Below are positions 10,234-21,906 of a stretch of DNA of 64,000 bases, piece by piece. Positions within the stretch are counted from its first letter, which is position 1; every line of letters begins with the position of its first letter. The notes beneath the pieces were generated by a model. It saw only the letters and a list, made by a program, of their open reading frames with translations. It made no database searches and was not told the DNA's origin. The position numbers were made by a program, and so were the translations under genes. This DNA comes from Dactylis glomerata (taxonomy: Eukaryota > Streptophyta > Magnoliopsida > Poales > Poaceae): NCBI GenBank assembly GCA_007115705.1, contig QXEO01000247.1, positions 16,559,952-16,623,951 on the forward strand, written 5' to 3'.

Positions 10234-13230
10234 TGCCTTATTGACAAGACCTCTACTATTGATCTCAATGCTTCTTCTGATGTTATTTGATTCGCAAATT
10301 TTCTGCGCCTAGCTCAAAGGCGTTAAAGAAAAGCACTCTTGGGAGATAACCCAATGTTTTCTTTTCAGTACTTTTTCTTTTATTTGAGTCTTGGAAGTCA
10401 TTACTACTGTAATGACCGCTCCTTATCTTGTTTATTTCGTTTTTGTGCCAAGAGAAGCCTCTAATTTGAGCGAGGTAAAGATTTGGGGATGTTGCTGTCC
10501 TGAAACTGTTTTCGGTGCTGCACCGTAAAAATTCGTATAAATTCTCTGTATATCTTTTGGACCTGCCATTTCTTGTGCATATGCCCTAGGTTATATCCAA
10601 ACTTTTGTTAGTTGAACACTTTTTGATTTGAGCAACAGAAAACCCCTCAAAAATTCGACCTTTGTCAGCTGTTCAGTTTTGACAGATTTCTGCCAATATT
10701 TGTGTTTGCCACTTTATCGCTTTCTTTTGAGTTCTTTTGATCACGGAACTTTTTGGGAGGTTGATACAGTAGTATTTGCTATATATGTGGTGGTTTTGAG
10801 TTGAAACCTGAAACAAAAAGAGGTTGATTATATGTTATGCTTGCACTAATGTTGCTAATAGATTTGTGTTTAGTTTTGTATGAAGGAAGTTTTCAAGTGT
10901 AGGGATTGGAGAATGATGAGATGAGTTGAAGAATGGACAAAAGCTCAAGATTGGGGATGCCCATGCATCACCCCAAGAAATATCCAAGAATTACAAGCGT
11001 CAAAGCTTGGGGATGCCCCCGAGGCACCCCTTCTTCATCGGCAAAAATCAGGTCACCTTTCAAAACACTATATTTTTATTGCTTCATGCACTATGTGTTT
11101 TTCTTGGAGCGTCAGTTGTTTTAGTTTTCTTAGTTGGTTTAGTTTGTTTGTTTGCTGCAATAAATGGTTGGACCCCAACAAATTTCCTTTGGAGGAGATG
11201 TACTCCTTTTCATTTGCAAAGAACACTCCGTTTTCCATTCTTACAATTTCACCGGGTGTTCTTCTTTTTCTGCGACTGCTTTTGGTTTTCATTTTCGCCT
11301 TGATTTGCGTTCAGACCTTGTTATATCTTTTCATCAAGGTGTATTTTTGCCTCTGATCTTTATTGGTTTTCATCAAAAGAGGTGTTTATAAAAATTTCAA
11401 ATGGTGTTGGAAAAGAGAAAAAGCTTTGTGCAAAATAGTGGTACAAGAAGGAGCTTGTGTAGACTGCGGCTTAGGCTTTTTCATGTCATGCTTGATGTCT
11501 TTTTGATAGTATGCTTAGTTGTTTTGCTGTAGCATGACTTGTCTCAAATAACTGAGATTGCTTAATGAGCCTTTGAAAAAAATCATGCGTTGTTTTTATT
11601 GTATGGAAGCATTATTTTGGTTTTCTCCTTGATGCTTTATTTGGGTTGACTTGGCGCATGCTCACACATGTTAAACTCTTACAAAGTCGCCAATAGCCTC
11701 TATGATCATTTAGTTTTTGACTTTTGATGCCATCTTATGCTTCTTTTAATGTCGCTTTGTCGCTTTGCATGATTATGGCCATTATTGCTCTCTTAGTTGG
11801 TCGCTCCGAGTCTTTTGCTAGCCCTCGCCTTGTACTGAGTATGAGCTCTACTCGTGCATCCAACTCCTAAAAGCCAAAGTTTTCCAAAGTGTCCACCATA
11901 CATACCTACTACCAATTTGCTATTCTAAGTAAATTTGACTTGCTTTTATTTTCTCTTCAAATTAAACTCTTACCAGTGTTATGCGAAATTCGGTCAGTAA
12001 AGCTCTCACGAACCGGAATGCACACTTTACTTTTTCCTGTTCTTAAAAATTTGACATTGTGGTCTCTTATGTTGAGTTGTTATGCTTGCAAGTTGTAAGT
12101 TGGATTCTAGCCCATCCATGCTGTCATGGGGCAAGCTTTCAACATTGCACTTCTTATTTGAGTTGATATCGTGATCTTTTGTTTATGGATGCCCGCGGTG
12201 TGAAATGAATTGGGAATCTTGTGGGGATCATGGAGTTTGTATATGTGTTAGGGAAACGCCGGGCCGCTAATCTAAGCCATGCATAATTCATGGTGGAAAT
12301 TTGCAGCATACCCATGGTGAACATTCGACGACGCATCTCATAATAAAAAGCTAAACAATATAGCAAATAAAAGAGATGTCGAGGTGTTCATTGTCTGCTT
12401 GTCCTGTCATTTTGGTGTGGGCTTGTTCCATGTCATCGGGCACGGAGCTACCCCATTGGCGGTTCTCAATGATATGCATATACTTACAATGACAAGAGCC
12501 TTGCTTGGGACTCTAAGTAAAGTAGCATGAGGTTTGGGTACTCGTATTCACGGGGCACGAGGTTTTCAACTTATGATTTGTCAAGCATATGCATCATAAT
12601 TGTTCTCGCATTAACTTTAACCATTCAAGATGCTTCTGATGGGGGCAATGAGAGCTCAAAGACGGTAAGTACCATAATTTTTGAAGGTTATAAAACTTGC
12701 AATCACTGCTTCCCTCTGCGAAGGGCCTTTCTTCTACTTTTAGGTTGAGTCACCACCTTCTTTCTTTATGCACCATTAAGAGAACATAGTTGTCATTCCT
12801 AGTGTGATATGCATTGTCCCAAAGTTCATTGATTGATTCATATTGTTGGTTTCAGTTGTTCTTAAATTATTTGTATCTAGTCGCCCTCTTAAACTTGAAG
12901 GTGTCCTATGCATTTATGTTTTGCTCTCTTTGAAGGACAAGCTGAAAACCATTTGTATGTTTTTCCTTATGATTTGAACACACGTTTGACTTTCATTGTT
13001 TCATTTTCATGATCTTTTGTTTGTGTTCATTTACATATTTACAACATGGTAGCTAAGTTTCTTATTGTCATGATTATATCTTCATGCCCATGTTTTAAGT
13101 TCTTATGATCCCAGCTCACAAATGCTTACATATATGATCAATATTGTGTAGGTGCATGTCACCTCAAAAATTATTTCTTTGTTATCACTTACCTCCTCGA
13201 GGACGAGCAGGAGTTAAGCTTGGGGATGCT
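10234..13230 (+). other. 3' non-coding scaffold of element 1
   Basis: About 3 kb without a credible gene. It opens with the conserved block GCTCAAAGGCGTTAAAGAAA...TTGGGAGATAACCCAATG (about 10313-10355), present in all four relatives. G-run motifs like the polypurine tract occur at 10477-10490, 10946-10960 and 11002-11016. An imperfect stem (GAACACTC / GGTGTTC) lies at about 11219-11263. A stretch at about 12160-12700 is shared only with element 2. It ends in the polypurine tract. Confidence 0.7.
13215..13230 (+). other. Polypurine tract of element 1
   Basis: TAAGCTTGGGGATGCT directly abuts the 3' LTR start (TGATACG at 13231), the standard place for plus-strand priming. The same 16 bases adjoin the 3' LTRs of the other three relatives. 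Confidence 0.7.
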
Positions 13231-14893
13231 TGATACGTCTCCAACGTATCTATAATTTTTGATGCTCCATGCTTGTTTTTACACCATTTGCCTATTGTTT
13301 CGTTACACTTCGTGGCACTTTTATGCATTTTCCGGAACTAACCTATTAACGAGTTGCCATAGTGCCAGTTCCCTGTTTTCTGCTGTTTTTGTGTTTCAGA
13401 AGTGATACACAGGAAATATTCTTGGAATTGGACGAAACAAGTTCCTGAAGTCTTATTTTACCCGGAAGCTTCCAGAGATCCGAAGGAGAGTAGGAGGGGG
13501 GCCACCAGGGCCCCACACGCAGGGGTGGCACGGCCAGGCCCCTGGCCGCGCGGGCCCCGCGTGAGGGAGCCTGGCTCCACCTCTGACATCGCCCCTTCGC
13601 CTATAAAGACCCCCCGACGGAAAAACCTAAGTACCCAATCACTTTTCTAGAACACATCGCGATCCACCGCCGCCGTCGACCCGAAGATCGGGAGGGTCCA
13701 GAAGCTCTTCCCGGCACCCTGCCGGAGAGGGGAATCGCCACTGGAGGTCTTCTTCATCGCCATGCTTGCCTCCAGAGCGATGAGTGAGTAGTCTACCTTG
13801 GACTATGGGTCCATAGCAGTAGCTAGATGGTTGTCTTCTCCACCATGTGCTTCATGCTTAGATCTCATGAGCTGCCCTACATGATTGAGATCACCGTTAT
13901 GTAATTCTACATGTTTGGTTTCTTGGGATCCGATGAATATTGGTGTTTATGATTGAGTTACTGTACTGAATATTATTTTTTGTTATCTCTATGTTGTTTA
14001 TGATCTTGCATGCTCTCCGTTGTTAGTAGCTATCTTGGCCGAGTAGTTGCTAGTGACTCCAAGAGGGGGTATTTATGCTCGATAGTGGGTTCATGCCTCT
14101 ATTTAACCTGGGGGAGTGACAGAAACCTCTAAGGTTGTAGATGTGCTGTTGCTACTAGGGAGAAAAAACAACATTCATATGCTCAAGGGCATATGCTTTG
14201 TTTACATTACACACTTTGCTTAATGCAATTATCCGTTGTTCGCAACTTAATACTTTTGGGGTGTTCAGATTGATATCCCCAGGAGTGGATTATTAGTCAT
14301 AGATGCAGTTGGATGGCGGTCTATGTATTTTGTTGTAATGCCCAGAGTAAATATCATAGTGATCTTCTTGACATATCACGTTTATCTTTATTCTATCAAT
14401 TGCCCAACTGTAATTTGTTTACCCAGCATGTGTTATTTTATCTATGGAGAGACACCACTAGTGAACTGTGGACCCCGGTCCTATTTACATCATATTGCTA
14501 TCACCTGTTTACTTTACTCGCACTGTTTACTTTACTCGCATACCTTACTGTTTTCCACTCGATACACTCATAACCTTTATTTCAAGCAAACCGGTGAGAT
14601 TGACAACCTCATCGTAAGTTGGGAACAAAGTATTTGGTTGTGTGTGTGCAGGTTCCGCGTTGCTACTGGCCGAAGACGAGTCAACAAGTGCACCCTTGTT
14701 GGAGTGCTATTAAGCCAGTCTGCATCACCTTCAGTCGTTTGTCTCTCCTCTCCAAGATCGATATTAAACCTTGGTTTCTTAACTGAGGGAAAACTAGCTG
14801 CTATGCTCATCACACCTTCCTCTTGGGGTTCCCAACGGGCTGGTCATCACCACGCACAAGGAAACTTCTGGTGCAATCAACCACGCGCCAGCA
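13231..14893 (+). repeat. 3' LTR of element 1
   Basis: 1663 bp. It starts TGATACGTCTCCAACGTATC and ends GCGCCAGCA. It is followed by the second copy of the target duplication ATCAC. Confidence 0.9.
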
Positions 14894-14898
14894 ATCAC

Positions 14899-15920
14899 TT
14901 TCTATGCAAGTGTCCTTAAAAGGTTCATGATACACGTCCCCATTTCCCTTGAGAACATTAATATGGGAAGCAAAGGCTTTAAAGCAATCAACTATAATTT
15001 GAGGATCAAAACCATATTTAGCACTAAGCTCTTGAAAATCAGCAGTTTCAGCGAAAGACTTAATGCAATCAAACTTGTAATTCATACCTGATCCTTTACC
15101 TTTGTCGCTATCCCAACCTTCAATATTGTTTTGAATTGTTTCAAGCAGACCCCACTTGGTGTCAACATCCTTGCTTGTGAAAGACCCATCAAAGCATGCA
15201 TCTAGATAGTCCTTGTAATATCCTGAAAGCCTTGCATAAAAATTATTAATAACAATATTACGGGGAAGATCATGAATAGGCCATTTGTGCATTAGTAACT
15301 TCAATCTTCCCCACACTTGGGCAATGCTTTCTCCCTCATGCAGATGAAAATTATAAATGTAATTCCTATCTTTATAAACCTCACTAGAAGGATAGAATTT
15401 AGAATAAAAGAGAGGTACAATTTCCTCCCAATCAATAGATCGACCATCCTTCAGTGTTTTATACCATTCCTCAGCTCTGCCTTTTAGTGATAAAGAAAAT
15501 AGCTTCCTCTTAACTTGGTTCATTGAAATACCTGCACACTGGAACAACTCGCATAATTCATGTATAAAAAGCAAATGATCACCAGGATGGACAGTTCCAT
15601 CACCTAAATAGCAGTTATCCATAGCACGTTCAACAATCTCCATAGGTATTTTAAAAGGATGAGGAGCACAAGCATCATTAGAAACATCACAAAATGGGAG
15701 ATAAAATATTATCAGAACAAACTTTCTCCACTAAAGCTGGGAAACTAAAAATATCATGCTTAACAAAACCAGCTTCCCCAAGCTTAGACTTTTCTAAAAC
15801 GGTGTTCAAAGCATTCATACTAACAACACTATTAGTATGCAAATTAAGCTCCAAAGGTTTTTCAATTTTCTCTTCAAATCTAAACTCAGGAAAAAGACTA
15901 AAGAACTCTTTACTTTCCAT
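14899..15920 (-). pseudogene. Athila-like gag, N-terminal and central part (frameshifted)
   Basis: The frame starts at an ATG at 15920. Near 15690 it shifts, because the upstream frame ends after ...SPIL at a TGA while the homologous reading continues one frame over. It then runs on through MEIVERAMDNCYLGDG, LKGRAEEWYKTL and ESIAQVWGRLK to the insertion point. These motifs belong to the Retrotrans_gag capsid region of Triticeae Gypsy elements. The target duplication ATCAC of the 7847-14893 element lies at 14894-14898. Across that junction the frame resumes exactly at 7846, so the insertion, not drift, split this part of the gene. Confidence 0.8.
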
Positions 15921-16000
15921 TAAGCCTAACTAGTGAAAATAAAAACAAGAAACAAAAAGATATAATTGCAGAATCTAAAGGAAATAACTTCGACCTTACC

Positions 16001-16018
16001 TCCCCGGCAACGACGCCA
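16001..16018 (-). other. Primer-binding site (tRNA-Asp type, one mismatch)
   Basis: Minus strand TGGCGTCGTTGCCGGGGA. Plant tRNA-Asp 3' ends call for TGGCGCCGTTGCCGGGGA, so there is one mismatch (a transition). It lies ten bases inside the LTR end. Confidence 0.8.
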
Positions 16019-16028
16019 GAAAAGAGCA

Positions 16029-16567
16029 TGATGTCTACGCACGTGTCTGTTCTTGTAGACAGTGTTGGGCCTCCATGTGCAGAGGTTTGTAGAACATCAG
16101 CAAGTTTCCCTTAAGTGGATCACCCAAGGTTTATCGAACTCAGGGAGGAAGAGGTCAAAGCTATCCCTCTCAAACAACCCTGCAATTACGATACAGAAAG
16201 TCTCTTGTGTCTCCAACACACCCAATACACTTGTCAGATGTATAGGTGCACTAGTTCGGCGAAGAGATAGTGAAATACAAGCGGTAGTGATGATTATGAG
16301 TAGTAAATGTAATATGAAATAAGTATCGCTGCGAGCAAACATGTAACAAAACTGAAAGGAAACGATGTGCAATGCTTGGAAATAAGGCCTAGGAATCATA
16401 CTTTCACTAGTGGACACACTCTCAACAAATATAACATAATTGAACCAATAGATACTATCATCAATATACAACTCAAAACAATTCTCCAATGGAAAACGAA
16501 CACTAATCATGCGTAGGGCTACGAAGCACTCCTCAAAGTCCATATGTACCCAAACTAGATTGTCCCA
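16029..16567 (-). repeat. Athila-like 5' LTR, inner part
   Basis: Inner (3') part of the 5' LTR, ending GTAGACATCA at 16029 on the minus strand, ten bases from the primer site. The outer part continues at 23526 after the 7 kb insertion, whose duplicated target TCCCA lies at 16563-16567 and 23526-23530. Confidence 0.75.
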
Positions 16568-18185
16568 TGCTACTTGTTGATGGCGCCAGAAAAGAGGCTG
16601 CTAGCGTGGAGCAGTAAGTCCTTGTGCGTGGTGGAAAACCAGCCCGTTGGGAACCCCAAGAGGAAGGTATGATGAGTATAGCAGCTAGTTTTCCCTCAGT
16701 TAAGAAACCAAGGTTTAATATCGGTCAGGAGAGAAGAGACAACGACGACTGAAGGTAATGCAGAACCTGCACACACACAACCAAGTACTTTGTTCCCAAC
16801 TTGCGATGAGGTTGTCAATCTCACCGATTTGCTTGAAACAAAGATTATGAGCGTATCGAGTGGAAAATAGTATAGTATGCGAGTAAAGTAAACAATGCGA
16901 GTAAAGTAAACAGGTGATAGCAATATGATGGAAATAGGACCGGGGTCCACAGTTCACTAGTGGTGTCTCTCCATAGATAAAATAACACATGCTGGGTAAA
17001 CAAATTACAGTTGGGAATTGATAGAATAAAGATAAACGTGATATGTCAAGAAGATCACTATGAGATTTACTCTGGGCATTACAACAAAATACATAGACCG
17101 CCATCCAACTGCATCTATGACTAATAATCCACTCCCGGGGATATCAATCCGAACACCCCAGTAGTATTAAGTTGCGAACAACAGATAATTGCATTAAGCA
17201 AAGTGTGTAATGTAAACAAAGCATATGCCCTCGAGCATATGAATGTTGTTTTCTCCCTAGTAGCAACAGCACATCTACCACCTTAGAGGTTTCTATCACT
17301 CCCCCAGGTGAAATAGAGGCATGAACCCACTATTGAGCATAAATACCCCCTCTTGGAGTCACTAGCAACTACTCGGCCAAGATAGCTACTAACAACGGAG
17401 AGCATGCAAGATCATAAACAACATAGAGATAACAAAAGATATAATTCAGTACAGCAACTTAATCATAAACACCAATATTCATCGGATCCCAACAAACCAA
17501 ACATGTAGAATTACATAACGGTGATCTCAATCATGTAGGGCAGCTCATGAGATCTAAACATGAAGCACATGGTGGAGAAGACAACCATCTAGCTACTGCT
17601 ATGGACCCATAGTCCAAGGTAGACTACTCACTCATCGCTCCGGAGGTAAGCATGGCGATGAACAAGACCTCCGGTGGCGATTCCCCTTTCCGGCAGGGTG
17701 CCAGGAAGAGCTTCTGGACCCTCCCGATCTTCCGGTCGACGGTGGTGGCGGATCACGATGTGTTCTGGAAATCTGATCGGGTACTTAGGTTTTTTCCGTC
17801 GGGGGGTCTTTATAGGCGAAGGGTCGATGTCAGAGGAGGGGCCAGGCTCCCTCACACGGGGCCCACGTGGCCAGGGGCCTGGCCGCGCCGCCCCTATGTG
17901 TGGGGCCCTGGTGGCCCCCCTCCTACTTCTCTTTGGATCTCTGGAAGCTTCCGGGTAAAATAAGACTTTAGGAACTTGTTTCGTCCAATTCCGAGAATAT
18001 TTCCTGTGTATCACTTCTGAAACACAAAAACAGCAGAAAACAGGAAACTGGCACTGTGGCAACTTGTTAATAGGTTAGTTCCGGAAAATGCATAAAAGTG
18101 CCACTAAGTGTAACGAAACAATAGGCAAATGGTGTAAAAACAAGCATGGAGCATCAAAAATTATAGATACGTTGGAGACGTATCA
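16568..18185 (-). repeat. 3' LTR of element 2
   Basis: 1618 bp. On the minus strand it starts TGATACGTC at 18185 and ends AACAAGTAGCA at 16568. It carries the extra GGCGCC-containing tail seen also in the 5' LTR. Confidence 0.9.
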
Positions 18186-18201
18186 AGCATCCCCAAGCTT
18201 A
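18186..18201 (-). other. Polypurine tract of element 2
   Basis: Minus strand TAAGCTTGGGGATGCT directly adjoining the 3' LTR start at 18185. Confidence 0.7.
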
Positions 18202-21128
18202 ACTCCTGCTCGTCCTCGAGTAGGTAAGTGATAACAAAGAATAATTTTTGAGGTGACATGCACCTACACAATCTTGATCATATATGTAAGCATTTGTGAG
18301 CTGGGATCAAAAGAACTTAAAACATGGGCATGAAGATATAATCATGACAATAAGAAACTTAGCAACCATGTTGTAAACATGCAAATGAACACAAACAAAA
18401 GATCATGAAAATGAAACAATGAAAGTCAAACGTGTGTTCAAATCATAAGGAAAAACATACAAATGGTTTTTAGCTTGTCCTTCAAAGAGAGCAAAACATA
18501 AATGCATAGGACACCTTCAAGTTTAAGAGGGCGACTAGATACAAATAATTTAAGAACAAGTGAAACCAACAATATGAGTCAATTAATAAACTTTGGGACA
18601 ATGCATATCACACTAAGAATGACAACTATGCTCTCTTAATGGTGCATAAAGAAAGAAGGTGGTGACTCAACCTAAAAGTAGAAGAAAGGCCCTTCGCAGA
18701 GGGAAGCAGTGATTGCAAGTTTTATAACCTTCAAAAATTATGGTACTTACCGGCTTTGAGCTCTCATTGCCCCCATCATAAGCATCTTGAATGGTTAAAG
18801 TTAATGCGAGAACAATTATGATGTATATGCTTGACAAATCATAAGTTGAAAACCTCGTGCCCCGTGAATACGAGTACCCAAACCTCATGCTACTTTACTT
18901 AGAGTCCCAAGCAAGGCTCTTGTCATTGTAAGTATATGCATATCATTGAGAACCGCCAATGGGGTACCTCCGTGCCCGATGACATGGAACAAGCCCACAC
19001 CAAAATGGCAGGACAAACAGACAATGAACACCTCGACATCTCTTTTATTTGCCTTTTGTTTAGCTTTTTATTGTGAGATGCGTCGTCGAATGTTCACCAT
19101 GGGTATGCTACAAATTTCCACCATGAATTATGCATGGCTTAGATTGGCGGCCCGGCGTTTCCCTAACACATATACAAACTCCATGATCCCTACAAGATTC
19201 CCAATTCATTTCACACCACGGGCATCCATAAACAAAAGATCACGATATCAACTCAAATAAGAAGTGCAATGTTGAAAGCTTGCCCCATGACAGCATGGAT
19301 GGGCTAGAATCCAACTTACAACTTGCAAGCATAACAACTCAACATAATAGACCACAATGTCAAATTTTTAAGAACAGGAAAAAGTAAAGTGTGCCTTCCG
19401 GTTCGTGAGAGCTTTACTGACCGAATTTCGCATAACACTAGTAAGAGTTTAATTTGAAGAGAAAATAAAAGCAAGTCAAATTTACTTGGAATAGCAAATT
19501 GCTAGTAGGTATGTATGGTGGAAACTTTGGAAAACTTTGGCTTTTAGGAGTTGGATGCACGAGTAGAGCTCATACTCAGTACAAGGCGAGGGCTAGCAAA
19601 AGACTGGGAGCGACCAACTAAGAGAGCAATAATGGCCATAATCATGCAAAGCGACAAAGCGACATTAAAAGAAGCATAAGATGGCATCAAAAGTCAAAAA
19701 CTAAATGATCATAGAGGCTATTGGCAACTTTGTAAGAGTCTAACATGTGTGAGCATGCGCTAAGTCAACCCAAATAAAGCATCAAGGAGAAAACCAAAAT
19801 AATGCTTCCATACATTAAAACAACGCATGATTTTTTCAAAGGCTCATTAAGCAATCTCAGTTATTTGAGACAAGTCATGCTACAGCAAAACCACTAAGCA
19901 TACTATCAAAAAGACATCAAGCATGACATGAAAAAGCCTAAGCCGCAGTCTACACAAGCTCCTTCTTGTACCACTATTTTGCACAAAGCTTTTTCTCTTT
20001 TCCAACACCATTTGAAATTTTTATAAACACCTCTTTTGATGAAAACCAATAAAGATCAGAGGCAAAAATACACCTTGATGAAAAGATATGACAAGGTCTA
20101 AACGCAAATCAAGGCGAAAACGAAAACCAAAAGCAGTAGCAGAAAAAAAAGAACACTCGGTCAAATATGTTTTTCACTCTTATCGCTCAACGAGTGTTCT
20201 TGGCAAATGAAAACGAGGCAACTTCTCCAAAGGAAATTTGTTGGGGTCCAACCATTTATTGCAGCAAACAAACAAACCTAACCAACTAAGAAAACTAAAA
20301 CAACTGACGCTCCAAGAAAAACACATAGTGCATGAAGCAATAAAAATATAGTGTTTTGAAAGGTGACATGATTTTTGTCGATGAAGAAGGGGTGCCTCGG
20401 GGGCATCCCCAAGCTTTGACGCTTGTACTTCTTGGATATTTCTTGGGGTGATGCATGGGCATCCCCAAGATTGAGCTTTTGTCCATTCTTCAACTCATCT
20501 CATCATTCTCCAATCCCTACACTTGAAAACTTCCTTCATACAAAACTAAACACAATTCTATTAGCAACATTAGTGCAAGCATAACATATAATCAATCCTC
20601 TATTTGCTTCAGGTTTCAACTCAAAACCACCTCATATATAGCAAATACTACTGTAGCAACCTCCCCAAAAGTTCCGTGATCAAAAAAACTCAAAAGAAAG
20701 CGATAAAGTGGCAAACACAAATATTGGCAGAAATCTGTCAAAACTGAACAGCTGACAAAGGTCGAATTTTTGAGTGATTTTCTGTTCCTCAAATCAAAAA
20801 GTGTTCAGATAACAAAAGTTTGGATATAACCTGGGGCATATGCACAAGAAATCGCAGGTCCAAAAGATAAACAGAGAATTTTCACGAATTTTTACGGTGC
20901 AGCACCGAAAACAGTTTCAGGACAGCAACATCCCCAAATCTTTACCTCACTCAAATTAGAGGCTTCTCTTGGCACAAAAACGAAATAAACAAGATAAGGA
21001 GCAGTCATTACAGTAGTAATGACTTCCAAGACTCAAATAAAAGAAAAAGTACTAAAAAGAAAACATTGGGTTATCTCCCAAGAGTGCTTTTCTTTAACGC
21101 CTTTGAGCTAGGCACAGAAAATTGCGAA
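18202..21128 (-). other. 3' non-coding scaffold of element 2
   Basis: Collinear with 10234-13230 in inverse orientation, including the GGCGTTAAAGAAA block (about 21070-21110) and polypurine-like G-runs at 20929-20943, about 20460-20474 and 20403-20417. The GAACACTC/GAGTGTTC stem lies at about 20150-20210. No gene is visible. Confidence 0.7.
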
Positions 21129-21722
21129 TCAAGTATTTTTAGCAGAAGCATTAAGATCAACAGCAGAGGTCTTGTCAATAAGGCATTGTATTTCATCCAC
21201 ATAAGTTTTTGAAGACCCTTTGTGATCATGCTTTGGTACACTATTCTCATCAAAAAGATTTTCAGGACAAATCCAGTCAAAATTATTTTCAAAAGCTTCA
21301 CTCAATCCCAAAAGCTTGCAAGGTATAGGCATCTCGGCCCCTTCATCATTTGTACTAATAACCGTTATAGGTGAACCGAGTTTATTAAAACGTTTAAGAA
21401 CTTTTCTAGCTTCAATAACGACATCCTTAAATTCTAGACGCAAAGTTTCCAAGATAAAAGCTTTCTTTTCGGGATCCTCAATTTCATGAAGCTTAAGGAA
21501 CATATATTGCATAAAAGGATTAAGACTAGCGAACCTAGCTTCTAACATGTGAACTAAATGAGCAGAAGCAACTTCATAACTAGGAGCTAACTCAACCAAA
21601 GACTTTTCCTCAACTTCCTCATGCATACTAATGTGATTAAAGAACTCCTCAATGTTACTTTTGCCAATAATCGAACCACTACCTACTGAGAGGTCCTCCA
21701 TAACAAACTTAGGGAACAGCAT
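21129..21722 (-). CDS. Unknown ORF of element 2 (197 aa, full-length form)
   Basis: ATG at 21722, stop at 21129, in the gag position just downstream of the primer site. It is collinear with the 178-aa ORF of element 1 over its whole length and extends 19 residues further, to ...DLNASAKNT. The tail DLNAS also ends the gag remnant of element 4 (52199), so the last segment may be a shared 3' coding remnant of an ancestral gag. I see no catalytic motif, transmembrane stretch or zinc knuckle. Whether it is translated is unknown. Confidence 0.6.
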   Translation of the reverse strand: MLFPKFVMEDLSVGSGSIIGKSNIEEFFNHISMHEEVEEKSLVELAPSYEVASAHLVHMLEARFASLNPFMQYMFLKLHEIEDPEKKAFILETLRLEFKDVVIEARKVLKRFNKLGSPITVISTNDEGAEMPIPCKLLGLSEAFENNFDWICPENLFDENSVPKHDHKGSSKTYVDEIQCLIDKTSAVDLNASAKNT

Positions 21723-21878
21723 GATAAACTAAAGTAAAGAAACAACTACCAAGGATTCTAATTTTTTTTGGGTTTTTGATAAAAAGCAATGCAGGTAAAA
21801 TAAATAAAGTAAAGCAAAACAATAACAAAGTAAAGGATGTGTGTGCGAAAAACTCCCCTCGCAGAAGTCTTCTCTTCC

Positions 21879-21896
21879 TCCCCGGCAACGGCGCCA
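21879..21896 (-). other. Primer-binding site of element 2 (tRNA-Asp)
   Basis: Minus strand TGGCGCCGTTGCCGGGGA, a perfect match to the tRNA-Asp 3' end. A second, partial copy of its left edge (TTTTCTGGCGCC) sits inside the LTR at about 21921-21934. Confidence 0.9.
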
Positions 21897-21906
21897 GAAA
21901 AGGAGC

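Larger units (their letters stand above)
7847..14893 (+). mobile_element. Non-autonomous Athila-type LTR element 1 (complete, 7047 bp)
   Basis: Both LTRs (7847-9508 and 13231-14893), a tRNA-Asp primer site, a polypurine tract and a 5-bp TSD (ATCAC at 7842-7846 and 14894-14898) are present. The 5' LTR begins TAATACG instead of TGATACG, a change at the terminal dinucleotide. Internal DNA is about 3.7 kb with one 178-codon ORF of unknown function and a long 3' non-coding scaffold. No gag, protease, reverse transcriptase or integrase is present, so mobility must have depended on another element. The two LTRs differ by roughly 2-3 percent by eye. Confidence 0.92.

Noticed and set aside
16097..16543. 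148-codon frame in the Athila-like LTR
   Set aside because: It lies within LTR sequence, has no protein similarity I can recognise, and is interrupted by an LTR boundary.
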